From JAAFIP01 sp043747295 (GTDB taxonomy: Bacteria > Pseudomonadota > Gammaproteobacteria > Burkholderiales > Burkholderiaceae_C), in contig JAYTPK010000323.1 of assembly GCA_043747295.1 (NCBI GenBank), forward strand, positions 1 to 34,970: DNA of 34,970 nucleotides, in the 5' to 3' direction. This document shows positions 7,876 to 15,809 of this stretch, one piece after another. The first letter of the stretch is position 1. Every line of letters begins with the position of its first letter. The position numbers and the translations under genes were made by a program. Below the pieces are notes generated by a model. The model worked only from the letters and a program-made list of their open reading frames with translations, had not been told where the DNA came from and made no database searches.

Positions 7876-10218
7876 ATGAAGTTGCTCGTGCGCTCACGGT
7901 GGGCTATAGCTATTGCGTTGGGCCTGATGGTTTTGATGGGCTTGCGCCTGGCACCCAAACCGGCATTGGCTGAGCATTGGCCGTCATCCACCGCTATTTA
8001 TGCGCAGGACGGTAGCTTGTTGCGCATGAGTCTGGCCAGTGATGGGCAGTACCGTGTCTGGACTCCGCTGGAGAAGATGCCAGTGCGTTTGGTGCAAGCC
8101 GTTCAGCTTTATGAAGACCAGTGGTTTGCTTGGCATCCGGGCATTAACCCCGTGGCGCTGGTACGTGCGGCACTTACTACCGCCAGCGGGGCACATAAAC
8201 AAGGCGCTTCTACGCTAACGATGCAACTAGCACGAAAAATGTATGCACTCAATACCCGAACGGTGACAGGTAAATTTCAACAAATTACCTACGCCCTGTG
8301 GCTGGAGGCACGTTATTCCAAGCGCGAGATATTGCAAGCTTATTTGAATATCGCACCCTATGGCCGCAACGTGGAGGGTGTGGGTGCTGCCAGCTTGGTG
8401 TTCTTTCATACGGCGGCGGAGCGGTTGACGGTGGCGCAAATCATGGCACTGGCGGTGATACCGCAAAACCCGCGTGCCCGCAATCCAGCGGTGCAGGCAC
8501 TGGTGCCCTTGAGTGCCATCAAGCCTCACCAGACGCAACAGGCTGCGCGTGCGCGCCTATGGAAGCGCTGGGTGGTAGCCCATCCGGCAGATGCCGCTAT
8601 GGGCGCGGACGCATTGGCTGAGGTTAAGCTTTATGCGCCGAGCGCAATGCCCTTTAAAGCGCCGCATTTAGCTGACCTGTTGTTGCAAAAAAGCGCAGCA
8701 ATACCAACCACAGGTGCCAATCGTTACCTTACTACCGCGTTAGGACCAGCGTTTCAACATACTCTGGAGCGGAGCATTGTGCAGGCAGTGGCTGCCCAGT
8801 CCCATATGGGTGTGCACAATGCAGCTGCTCTTTTGGTAGAGGCGACAACGGGAGATATCAAGGCCTATGTGGGGTCGGCTAACTACTTTGATGCCGGCAT
8901 TGAGGGTCAGGTCAATGGGGTTACGGCTAAACGCTCACCGGGCTCTGCTCTAAAGCCTTTGGTGTATGCATTGGCGGTAGACCAAGGGTTAATCCATCCG
9001 CGAAGTGTACTTAAGGATGCGCCTATAACCTTTGGTCCTTTTACCCCCGAGAACTTTGACGGCCGCTTTGTAGGGCCTATCTCCGCGCAGGACGCACTGG
9101 TGCGCAGCCGCAATGTGCCCGCAGTGTCCTTGGCTGCCCAATTGAACGCACCCAGCTTGCATAGCTTTTTAGAATCTGCGGGAGTGTCTCGCCTAAAGAG
9201 CGAGCGGCACTACGGCTTGGCGTTGGCGCTAGGTGGTGCAGAGGTGTCAATGGAAGAGCTGGCTGGTTTGTATGCTACTCTGGCTAACAAGGGGCGGTAC
9301 ACCCCGGTGCGCTACACCACTGATGTGCAGCCAACGCAGTTGCCTCAACTGATCAGCGAGGAGGCTGCGTTTATCACCCTGCGCATGCTGGAGCAAAACC
9401 CCCGGCCTGACACGCAGTTGCCCGCCTCTCCCCCCACCGCTTGGAAAACCGGGACATCGTGGGGATTTCATGATGCGTGGACGGCCGGTGTGGTGGGCAA
9501 CTATGTGCTGGTTGTGTGGGTGGGTAACTTTGACAACACCGCCAACCCTGCCTTTGTTGGTATTCAGACCGCTGCACCGCTTTTTTTGCGTATTGCAGAT
9601 AGTTTGCGTGCGCAAGGTTTGGTTAGCGCGCCGCAGGTACTACCGCCCGCAGGCGTACGCCAGTTGGAAGTTTGTGCGGCCAGTGGTGATCTGCCCAATG
9701 CAGCATGTCCACAGTTAGCCAATACCTGGTTCATTCCAGGTAAATCGCCCATCCGGGTGAGTACGTTGCACCGCGCGGTGTGGGTGGACGCACAAGGGCA
9801 GGCGGCATGTGCAGGACAACCTGGTGCCCAGCTTCAAGTGTTTGAGTTTTGGCCTAGCGAGCTGGCTTTGTTGTTTCGCCAAGCGGGCTTGCCACGCCGC
9901 GTCGCACCACGCGAGCTTATTTGCAACAACGCTACGCCGCTAGCTTCTAACGATGAGCCGCCGCGCATCACCTCGCCCCAGCTTGGCGCGGTGTACCAAC
10001 TTCGCCTAGGGCGCAATGCCCAAGTTCCGCTGGTGGCCGATGCAGCCTCACCTATGCGAAATATTTTTTGGTTCGCGAATAATGCGTTTCTAGGGAAAAC
10101 TCAGGGTGGGCAGGCGCTGCTATGGACACCTCCCGCATCAGGCGGTTACACCCTGCGCGCGGTGGATGAGGCCGGTGCCAGCGATTCGCGCCAGTTAGCC
10201 GTGGAATTTATCAGCTAA
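7876..10218 (+). CDS. pbpC: Penicillin-binding protein 1C (glycosyltransferase/transpeptidase)
   Basis: A 780-residue bifunctional peptidoglycan synthase. The start at 7876 (MKLLVRSRW, a short membrane anchor at ~8-22) is preferred over an upstream in-frame ATG that would overlap the previous gene and add 47 residues before the anchor. The GT51 glycosyltransferase has Glu80-Asp81 (EDQWFAWHPG), GASTLTMQLAR (110-120) and EARYSKREILQAYLN. The transpeptidase has SALK (Ser357-Lys360), SRN (411-413) and KTGT (524-527). A Cys-containing linker and a C-terminal BiPBP_C-like beta domain (from about 694) complete the PBP1C architecture. It is probably translationally coupled to the alpha-2-macroglobulin gene. 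The known model is that PBP1C repairs wall at breaches where the macroglobulin traps host or competitor proteases. The stop is 3 bases from the convergent CoA-transferase gene. Confidence 0.95.
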   Translation: MKLLVRSRWAIAIALGLMVLMGLRLAPKPALAEHWPSSTAIYAQDGSLLRMSLASDGQYRVWTPLEKMPVRLVQAVQLYEDQWFAWHPGINPVALVRAALTTASGAHKQGASTLTMQLARKMYALNTRTVTGKFQQITYALWLEARYSKREILQAYLNIAPYGRNVEGVGAASLVFFHTAAERLTVAQIMALAVIPQNPRARNPAVQALVPLSAIKPHQTQQAARARLWKRWVVAHPADAAMGADALAEVKLYAPSAMPFKAPHLADLLLQKSAAIPTTGANRYLTTALGPAFQHTLERSIVQAVAAQSHMGVHNAAALLVEATTGDIKAYVGSANYFDAGIEGQVNGVTAKRSPGSALKPLVYALAVDQGLIHPRSVLKDAPITFGPFTPENFDGRFVGPISAQDALVRSRNVPAVSLAAQLNAPSLHSFLESAGVSRLKSERHYGLALALGGAEVSMEELAGLYATLANKGRYTPVRYTTDVQPTQLPQLISEEAAFITLRMLEQNPRPDTQLPASPPTAWKTGTSWGFHDAWTAGVVGNYVLVVWVGNFDNTANPAFVGIQTAAPLFLRIADSLRAQGLVSAPQVLPPAGVRQLEVCAASGDLPNAACPQLANTWFIPGKSPIRVSTLHRAVWVDAQGQAACAGQPGAQLQVFEFWPSELALLFRQAGLPRRVAPRELICNNATPLASNDEPPRITSPQLGAVYQLRLGRNAQVPLVADAASPMRNIFWFANNAFLGKTQGGQALLWTPPASGGYTLRAVDEAGASDSRQLAVEFIS

Positions 10219-10221
10219 TTT

Positions 10222-11427
10222 CTAGGCTTGCGGTGCATACAGCACCCCGTCAGTTTGCAACGTTTCAATCTCGCCAGCGCTGTACCCTAAGCTGCCAGCA
10301 ATTTCTGCATTGTGTTGCCCCAAGGTCGGCGCAGGGCCGCTAGGCGAGGTGTCGCAGTCTGAGAACCTGAATGGCAAGTTAGGCAGTTTGATTTTGCCTG
10401 CCGTGGGGTGGTGTTGCTCCACCACCATGCCGCGTGCCAGGGTTTGCGGGTCGCTCAGCACTTGGTCTATGGTTTGCACGGGCGCGGCAGGCACGCCCGC
10501 AGCATCAAGCTGGGCGCAGCAGTTGCGTACGCTGACTTGCGCCATCGTCCACGCGCGCACTTTAGCCAAGATGCTGTCACGCTGGGCGTTGCGCCCTGCG
10601 CTGCTGTGCAGGGTGGTGTCGGCTGCATAGGCATCGCCACCTATCAGCTTGGCCAGTGCCTTCCAGGTGTCAGTCATTTGCGCGGCGATCACCAGGTAGC
10701 CATCTTGCGCTGCAAACACGCCGTACACAGTGCTTTGTGGCAGGTCGTGCCCGGTTTGTACAGGCAGTTCGCCGCTGAGTAAATAGCTTTGCGCGGCAAA
10801 GTCGTGCATCGACACCATGCAGTCGTACAACGCCAAGTCGATATGCTGACCGCGCCCGCTTTTGACGCGGCCCAGCAGCGCGGCGCAAATGGCCGACACG
10901 CCATGCATGCCAGCGTACATGTCGGCAATGGGCATGCGAAACAGCGGCGGCGGCTCGCCTGGCACGCCAATCAGCGACATTGCGCCACTCTTGGCCTCGG
11001 CTATCAAACCAAAGCCTGCACGGTGCGCGTCGGGCCCGGTGTGGCCGTAGGCAGAGACAGAACAGTAGACTAATTTCTCATTGCGCTTACTTAGCTTGTC
11101 GTAGCCCAAACCTAGCTTGACGAGTGCGCCCGGGCGGTAGTTTTCTACAAACACATCGGCGCTATCGGTGAGCTTGTGCATGAGCTCTAGGCCACGCGGG
11201 TCGCGCAGGTTAATGCACAGGCCTTGTTTGCCCATGTTTTGCTGCATAAAGTAGCCGCTTTGCCCGTTGACTTGGGTCGGGCTGGCGCGGCCAGCGTCAC
11301 CTTCGGTAGGGCGTTCTACCTTGATCACTTGTGCGCCCATGGCGCTTAAGCAGCGCGATATGTGCGGGCCTGCCAAAAAGTGGCTGTAGTCGATAACGCG
11401 AATGCCGTCTAGGGGTTTATTTTGCAT
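10222..11427 (-). CDS. CaiB/BaiF family (class III) CoA-transferase
   Basis: At 401 residues this is a full-length family III CoA-transferase, moving CoA from an acyl-CoA donor to a carboxylic acid. The N-terminus LDGIRVIDYSHFLAGPHISR, the GAQVIKVERP and the ENYRPG motifs are characteristic. The catalytic Asp is at position 169 (MPIADMYAGMHG), the same number as in formyl-CoA transferase. GRGQHIDLALYDCMV follows. An AGGT site five bases before the ATG supports the start. It is the last gene of a minus-strand set with MaoC, VOC and ketopantoate-reductase-like genes, but an 85-base gap holding repeat copy B separates it from maoC. The context suggests activation of an organic acid for catabolism. 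The substrate cannot be read from sequence. Confidence 0.93.
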   Translation of the reverse strand: MQNKPLDGIRVIDYSHFLAGPHISRCLSAMGAQVIKVERPTEGDAGRASPTQVNGQSGYFMQQNMGKQGLCINLRDPRGLELMHKLTDSADVFVENYRPGALVKLGLGYDKLSKRNEKLVYCSVSAYGHTGPDAHRAGFGLIAEAKSGAMSLIGVPGEPPPLFRMPIADMYAGMHGVSAICAALLGRVKSGRGQHIDLALYDCMVSMHDFAAQSYLLSGELPVQTGHDLPQSTVYGVFAAQDGYLVIAAQMTDTWKALAKLIGGDAYAADTTLHSSAGRNAQRDSILAKVRAWTMAQVSVRNCCAQLDAAGVPAAPVQTIDQVLSDPQTLARGMVVEQHHPTAGKIKLPNLPFRFSDCDTSPSGPAPTLGQHNAEIAGSLGYSAGEIETLQTDGVLYAPQA

Positions 11428-11447
11428 GTTTACCTATCAAATATGCT

Positions 11448-11491
11448 TGTAGTCCAAGTATTTACTGCTCAGACAGCTATGAAATTTATAG
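11448..11491 (+). repeat. 44-bp dispersed repeat, copy B
   Basis: Full-length copy with TGTAGTCCAAGTATTTACTG, then CTCAGACAG (central stem weakened), and the terminal stem CTAT - GAAATTT - ATAG. It lies in the gap between the MaoC and CoA-transferase genes, inside what otherwise looks like one operon, and opposite in orientation to them. Confidence 0.95.
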
Positions 11492-11512
11492 TTTTAAGGG
11501 AATAAAGAATTT

Positions 11513-11989
11513 TTAAAATGTACCTGGCCTGCGCGGAATTATCAGCTTGTGCACACCCTTTTGCACCACTTGGCCATGCTGATTAATCAGCTCGCTAGGC
11601 AGCACGACGATGCCCCAACCGGGGCGGCTGTTAGAAGTGCGCAGGCCTGTGACGCTAAAGCGCACATGCACCATGTCGTCAATTTTAATAGGCAGCACAA
11701 AGGCCCAGTCCCAGCCCAACGACATGCCGGGCACGAAGCGGTAGTCGCTTTGGGTCTTTAGCCCATCGGCGATCGACAAACCCAGCAACCCGTGCGCCAC
11801 GCGGGTGCCAAAGGGTGTGGTTTTGGCGTATGCCTCGTCGATGTGCACAGGGGTGAAGTCGCCAGTGAGCTCAGCATACGCGTTGATGCGTGCCTCGGTG
11901 ACGGTGTAGCTGGGGCTGGTGCACTTGTCGCCTTCGGCGGCATCGTCCCAGTATTTCTCGGGCGTGGTTGGCGTGTGGTGGGCAGGCAT
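11513..11989 (-). CDS. MaoC family (hot-dog) dehydratase
   Basis: A 158-residue single hot-dog-fold protein of the MaoC/R-specific enoyl-CoA hydratase type, expected to add or remove water across a CoA-bound double bond. The hydratase signature is YAELTGDFTPVHID, with catalytic Asp44 and His49, followed by PFGTRVAHGLLGLSI. The ATG at 11989 is chosen because it lies 1 base after the stop of the upstream VOC gene. An in-frame TTG at 12010 would give seven more residues overlapping that gene and is less likely. The neighbouring CoA-transferase and reductase support a role in a CoA-ester catabolic route. The substrate is unknown. Confidence 0.9.
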   Translation of the reverse strand: MPAHHTPTTPEKYWDDAAEGDKCTSPSYTVTEARINAYAELTGDFTPVHIDEAYAKTTPFGTRVAHGLLGLSIADGLKTQSDYRFVPGMSLGWDWAFVLPIKIDDMVHVRFSVTGLRTSNSRPGWGIVVLPSELINQHGQVVQKGVHKLIIPRRPGTF

Positions 11990-11990
11990 T

Positions 11991-12392
11991 TTATAAAGCC
12001 CGTGGGTCAATGCTGCGTGCTTGGGCTACAGCACCAGGGGCCGCTTGCATCAGCTCTACCGCTAGTCCGTCAGGCAGCTGCAGCCAGTTACGGCCTTGGG
12101 GCAGCTGTGTCACGTTAAACGCTTGGGCCGCTAGCAGAGCAGCCTCGAGGTCGTTGACCATGATGCCGATGTGCGCTAGCCAGCCGCTGTCGTTGCTGGG
12201 CGCGTAGCTTGCATCGGGTGCGGCCATCAGCTGCATGCCGCCAATGGTCCAGTATTGCTGCGGCTTATCGGGCGTGCCGTCTACCTCGCGCAGCGTGTGG
12301 CCTAGCACTTGGCTAAAAAATTGGATATGCCAGTGGATATCTTGCACACGAATGGCAATGTGTTCTACATACGATGTGGTGGCGGGTGTCAT
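11991..12392 (-). CDS. VOC (glyoxalase/bleomycin-resistance fold) family protein
   Basis: A 133-residue VOC-superfamily protein. The two beta-alpha-beta-beta-beta modules are visible: VEHIAIRVQDIHWHIQFFSQVLG with a candidate metal ligand His11, then LAHIGIMVNDLEAALLAA and a C-terminal strand LPDGLAVELMQ with a Glu in the usual ligand place. The family includes glyoxalase I, methylmalonyl-CoA epimerase and extradiol dioxygenases, so the reaction is not fixed by fold alone. In this operon an epimerase or lyase acting on a CoA ester or oxo acid is plausible. The ATG at 12392 is chosen because the longer open frame upstream has no family similarity and runs into the preceding gene. Confidence 0.85.
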   Translation of the reverse strand: MTPATTSYVEHIAIRVQDIHWHIQFFSQVLGHTLREVDGTPDKPQQYWTIGGMQLMAAPDASYAPSNDSGWLAHIGIMVNDLEAALLAAQAFNVTQLPQGRNWLQLPDGLAVELMQAAPGAVAQARSIDPRAL

Positions 12393-12405
12393 GCAGATGC
12401 TCGGT

Positions 12406-13350
12406 TTAATTAGAGGGTAAGTTTTTTTCGATGCCTTGAATGCAAGCCAGCAAGGTGCTGTTAACCGGTGTGGGCACGCCGTGCTGCAAGCCCAGTTGCA
12501 CCACTGCACCGTTGATAAAGTCTATCTCGGTGCGCACGCCGCGCTCAAGCGTTTGCAAAATCGACGCTTTAAAGTCAAATGGCAGCCCTGCGCCCGCCTT
12601 GCGCCAGGCGGCGGCTGGGTCAATGATGCTGGTGCGAATGCCTTTGGCTTTGGCAATCGCCATCGCCTCGGCCACGGCAGCCACGGCCACGGCCTGCAGC
12701 TGCGGCATTTGGTACAAATCGCCGTAGGCCAAGCGCGTGATGCCGCTGAGCGCACCCGTGGCCACATTGATAAACAGCTTGTCCCAAATCGTGCCCAAGA
12801 TGTTGTCGCTTACCGTGGTGTGCAAACCTGCAGCGTTAAACGCATCGGCAATGGCTGCGATGCGCGGTGTGATGCTGCCATTAAGCTCGCCCATGTGTGT
12901 GTCTTTGCCTACATGCCCACAGATCACGTGGCCGGGTGCAATCATCTGCCCGCCGCAATAGGTTTTGCCTGCCAATACGCGCTGCGCGCCTACCAGGCTG
13001 CACAAAATATCTTCATGCCCCAGGCCGTTTTGCAACGACAGCACAGTGGTGTGCGGCCCTACCAAGCCCATGGCAGCGCTTACCGCAGCGTGTGTTTGCG
13101 CAGATTTGACCAGCACGATCATGCAGTCCACGCTGTGTTGGCCTTGTGCCAAAGCTTCTTGCGCGCTCAGCGCAGCACGTGCGCGCACCACACGATCCAC
13201 CCCAGCGGTGCGCAGCACCAAGCCGCGCTGGTGGATAGCATCGACATGCGCCTTATTGCGTGTGATCAACAGCACATCATGCCCCGCCTCGGTCAGTACT
13301 CCACCGATGGCACTGCCCAAAGCCCCGGCACCTACTACTGCAAATTTCAA
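12406..13350 (-). CDS. Ketopantoate reductase (PanE/ApbA) family oxidoreductase
   Basis: A 314-residue NAD(P)H-dependent 2-oxoacid reductase of the PanE/ApbA family. It has the Rossmann loop GAGALG (7-12), SLQNGLG (105-111), WDKLFINVATGAL with the catalytic Lys191 and Asn195, and TEIDFINGAVV with Glu275 matching the substrate-binding Glu of E. coli PanE. It starts at a TTG (13350) with a strong AAGGAG site six bases before it; no ATG fits better. It heads the operon with the VOC, MaoC and CoA-transferase genes, so it is more likely a catabolic 2-hydroxyacid dehydrogenase paralogue than the pantothenate enzyme, though true PanE activity is not excluded. Confidence 0.88.
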   Translation of the reverse strand: MKFAVVGAGALGSAIGGVLTEAGHDVLLITRNKAHVDAIHQRGLVLRTAGVDRVVRARAALSAQEALAQGQHSVDCMIVLVKSAQTHAAVSAAMGLVGPHTTVLSLQNGLGHEDILCSLVGAQRVLAGKTYCGGQMIAPGHVICGHVGKDTHMGELNGSITPRIAAIADAFNAAGLHTTVSDNILGTIWDKLFINVATGALSGITRLAYGDLYQMPQLQAVAVAAVAEAMAIAKAKGIRTSIIDPAAAWRKAGAGLPFDFKASILQTLERGVRTEIDFINGAVVQLGLQHGVPTPVNSTLLACIQGIEKNLPSN

Positions 13351-13490
13351 CGTGTACTCCTTATGAACCGTTTAGTACATAAATATAGATGGTAGCACTG
13401 CATTTTGCTAGCCCAGGGGTTAACTAGGAGATATGCGTTATGGGGTGGTTTGATGGTCTATTTTTAGATTTAAATTTTGATCATAAGGTT

Positions 13491-13534
13491 GATATATCAA
13501 TTAAATACTGCTCAAGCAGCTATAAAATTAGTAG
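13491..13534 (+). repeat. 44-bp dispersed repeat, copy C (degenerate 5' half)
   Basis: The right part is well kept: TACTGCTCAAGCAGC, then the terminal stem CTAT - AAAATTA - GTAG, where one stem pair becomes a T-G wobble. The left 15 bases have drifted but still align without gaps, so the 44-bp length is preserved. It ends 31 bases before the preferred start of the FAD oxidoreductase gene. Confidence 0.75.
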
Positions 13535-13565
13535 TGTCTACAAACTTAGGTATCATCTGATCACT

Positions 13566-14741
13566 ATGCAAATCGTAGACGTTGTCATCGTAGGTGGCGC
13601 TGCTATTGGCAGCTCGGCGGCCTATTTTTTGGCAGCTAACCCGGGCTTTACAGGCTCCATTTTGGTGCTGGAGCAAGACTTTAGCTATGCGCGCAGTGCT
13701 ACGGCGTTATCTGCAGCGTCGATACGGCACCAGTTTTCTACACCTGACAACATTCGCATGTCGCAGTTTGGCACACAGTTTATTCGCCACATTGCAGACT
13801 ATCTGGCCGTGGATGGACAGGTACCCGATGTGGGCTTTCAAGAGCGAGGATATTTGTTTTTAGCCTCTAGCGCAGGGCAGGGTGTGTTGCAAGCTAACCA
13901 TGCAGTGCAACGCCATTGCGGTGTGGATGTGGCGCTGCTGACACCAGCGCAGTTGCAGGCGCGGTTTGCGTGGCTAGCTACGTTTGATCTCAGTGCAGGG
14001 TCGTTAGGCCTGTCGGGCGAAGGCTGGTTAGACGCGTATGGGCTCATGCAGGGCTTTAAAAGAAAAGCCGTGTCGTTAGGTGTGCAATACCAACAAGCAC
14101 AGGTGGTGGGTGTGCAGCGGCAAGGGCGGCGTGTGCAGCAGCTTGAGCTGGCCGATGGTTCGCACATTAGCTGCGGCATGGTAATCAACGCAGCGGGCAC
14201 AGGCGCAACTGCATTGGCCCGCAGCGCAGGTATTGCACTGCCAGTGCAATCGCGCAAGCGCTGCGCTTTTTATTTCACCTCACCTGCGCGGCTGCCCGGT
14301 TGCCCACTGGTGATAGACCCCAGCGGCGCTTATTTTAGACCTGAGGGCGAAGGCTTTATTTGCGGCATATCACCGCCCAAAGACAATGACCCGGAGTGCT
14401 TTGATTTTGAGGTGCAGCATGACTTGTTTGACGATGTGCTGTGGCCCCTGCTGGCTGCGCGTGTGCCAGGCTTTGAGGCTGTGCGGGTGCAGCGCGCGTG
14501 GGCGGGGCATTACGATGTCAACACCCTAGACCACAACGTGATTTTGGGTGTCCACCCGGATGTTGACAACCTTCTGTTTGCCAATGGCTTCAGTGGCCAC
14601 GGCATGCAGCAGTCGCCCGCTGTGGGCCGTGCATTGTCTGAGCTGGTGGTGCATGGCGGCTACCGCACGCTAAACCTATCAGCCTGTGGTTGGCATCGGG
14701 TAATCGACAATCAACCGATGCTAGAAGTCAACGTAGTGTGA
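13566..14741 (+). CDS. FAD-dependent oxidoreductase (DAO family)
   Basis: A 391-residue glycine-oxidase/sarcosine-oxidase-type flavoprotein. The N-terminal dinucleotide-binding segment is VDVVIVGGAAIGSSAAYFLA (GGAAIG where GGGIIG is usual), followed by LVLEQD at the end of strand 2. The C-terminal FAD contact is LLFANGFSGHGMQQSPAVGRALSEL. The family oxidises amines or imino acids and passes electrons to oxygen or an acceptor. The ATG at 13566 fits the family start. An in-frame ATG at 13440 has a good AGGAG site nine bases upstream but would add 42 AT-rich residues, including translation of repeat copy C, and looks unrelated. The gene is divergent from the ketopantoate-reductase-like operon and may share its regulatory region. 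Confidence 0.88.
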   Translation: MQIVDVVIVGGAAIGSSAAYFLAANPGFTGSILVLEQDFSYARSATALSAASIRHQFSTPDNIRMSQFGTQFIRHIADYLAVDGQVPDVGFQERGYLFLASSAGQGVLQANHAVQRHCGVDVALLTPAQLQARFAWLATFDLSAGSLGLSGEGWLDAYGLMQGFKRKAVSLGVQYQQAQVVGVQRQGRRVQQLELADGSHISCGMVINAAGTGATALARSAGIALPVQSRKRCAFYFTSPARLPGCPLVIDPSGAYFRPEGEGFICGISPPKDNDPECFDFEVQHDLFDDVLWPLLAARVPGFEAVRVQRAWAGHYDVNTLDHNVILGVHPDVDNLLFANGFSGHGMQQSPAVGRALSELVVHGGYRTLNLSACGWHRVIDNQPMLEVNVV

Positions 14742-14756
14742 GGCTGCCAGAGGCAA

Positions 14757-15809
14757 CTACATCACCCGGTTAAACCACCACATCGACAACACCCCTGCCA
14801 TCAGCGCAAACAATGCACCTGCTAAGGCCAGCAAAGCGGTAATTTCGGTTTCTTTTTTCTCTACCGTCAGGCGTGATGACAGCTTGCTGTAGACCTTTTT
14901 TAGGTCTTCGGCAGTGCCTGCATAAAAGTACTCGGCATGGGTGCGGGCAGAAATAGCTTTTAAGCTGTCTTCGTCCAGGCGCACGCGCATCGACCAGCCC
15001 TCAAAGCCAATCGTTTCGCCGTCTTTGGTACCAATGCCCACGGTATACACACGCACACCTTTGTTGGCGGCCAATTGTGCGGCCTCCAGTGGGTCTACCC
15101 CGGTAGTGCGCTGCCCATCGGTTAGCAAAATGATGGCAGCTGATGCATAGCTGCCCGGTGGCACAGGCGGTATGTCTTTGGCCGCAGCAGACTTTGCCGT
15201 TTTATCGGCAGAGCCTAGTGGCTTGCCAGTGGTGGCGTTGCCGTATTGCATTTGTGCCAAATCAATGCCAGCATTAGGAAACAGTGTAGACAGTGACACC
15301 ACGATGCCGTTGCCGATGGCAGTGCCGCGCTGCATTTGAAAACGGTCGATTGCTGTGACTAAATCTTCGCGGTTAACCGTGGGCGGTTGTACTAACGATG
15401 CCGTGCCTGCAAAGGCCACAATGCCCACTTTGACTGAGCGCGGTAAGTCGGTTAAAAAAGCCTTGGCTGCGTTTTGTGCGGCCACCAATCTGTTGGGTAG
15501 CACGTCGGTGGCGCGCATCGAGCCCGATACGTCCATGGCCAGCATGATGGTTTCTTGCTGCATGGGCAGTGTGACCACCGCCATAGGCCGCGCCGCAGCC
15601 AATAGCAGCATGGCCAGGGCCAGCAGCATCAGCAAGGGCGGCACGTGCCGCTTGATACGGCTTTGTCTACCCGCAGCTGCCCTCACCATCGCCACATGGC
15701 TAAATTGAACAGCGTGCTTAACTTTGCGCCGCAGCAGCCACACATACAACACCACCAGCAGTGGCACCAAAACCATTAACCACAATAATTGAGGCCAAAC
15801 AAAAGTCAT
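14757..15809 (-). CDS. BatA-like vWA domain membrane protein
   Basis: A 350-residue inner-membrane protein with a von Willebrand A domain. Hydrophobic segments lie at about 8-27, 57-75 and near the C-terminus (~322-345), the BatA/aerotolerance layout. The MIDAS metal site is DVSGS (93-97), then Thr in RGTAIGNG and Asp in LLTDGQRT. It begins with a very strong AAGGAGGCGGC site, and its ATGA overlaps the stop of the DUF58 gene, indicating translational coupling. MoxR-DUF58-vWA operons are widespread and thought to assemble or quality-control envelope or metallo-complexes. The BatB, BatD and BatE partners are not in this cluster, since the next gene is convergent. Confidence 0.92.
   Translation of the reverse strand: MTFVWPQLLWLMVLVPLLVVLYVWLLRRKVKHAVQFSHVAMVRAAAGRQSRIKRHVPPLLMLLALAMLLLAAARPMAVVTLPMQQETIMLAMDVSGSMRATDVLPNRLVAAQNAAKAFLTDLPRSVKVGIVAFAGTASLVQPPTVNREDLVTAIDRFQMQRGTAIGNGIVVSLSTLFPNAGIDLAQMQYGNATTGKPLGSADKTAKSAAAKDIPPVPPGSYASAAIILLTDGQRTTGVDPLEAAQLAANKGVRVYTVGIGTKDGETIGFEGWSMRVRLDEDSLKAISARTHAEYFYAGTAEDLKKVYSKLSSRLTVEKKETEITALLALAGALFALMAGVLSMWWFNRVM

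Noticed and set aside
12436..13395. 319-codon plus-strand open frame
   Set aside because: It is antisense to the ketopantoate-reductase-like gene, which has intact motifs and a strong ribosome-binding site.
13440..13565. 42-residue N-terminal extension of the FAD oxidoreductase, despite an AGGAG site
   Set aside because: The extension is AT-rich, passes through repeat copy C and is followed by a normal family start at 13566; kept only as an alternative.
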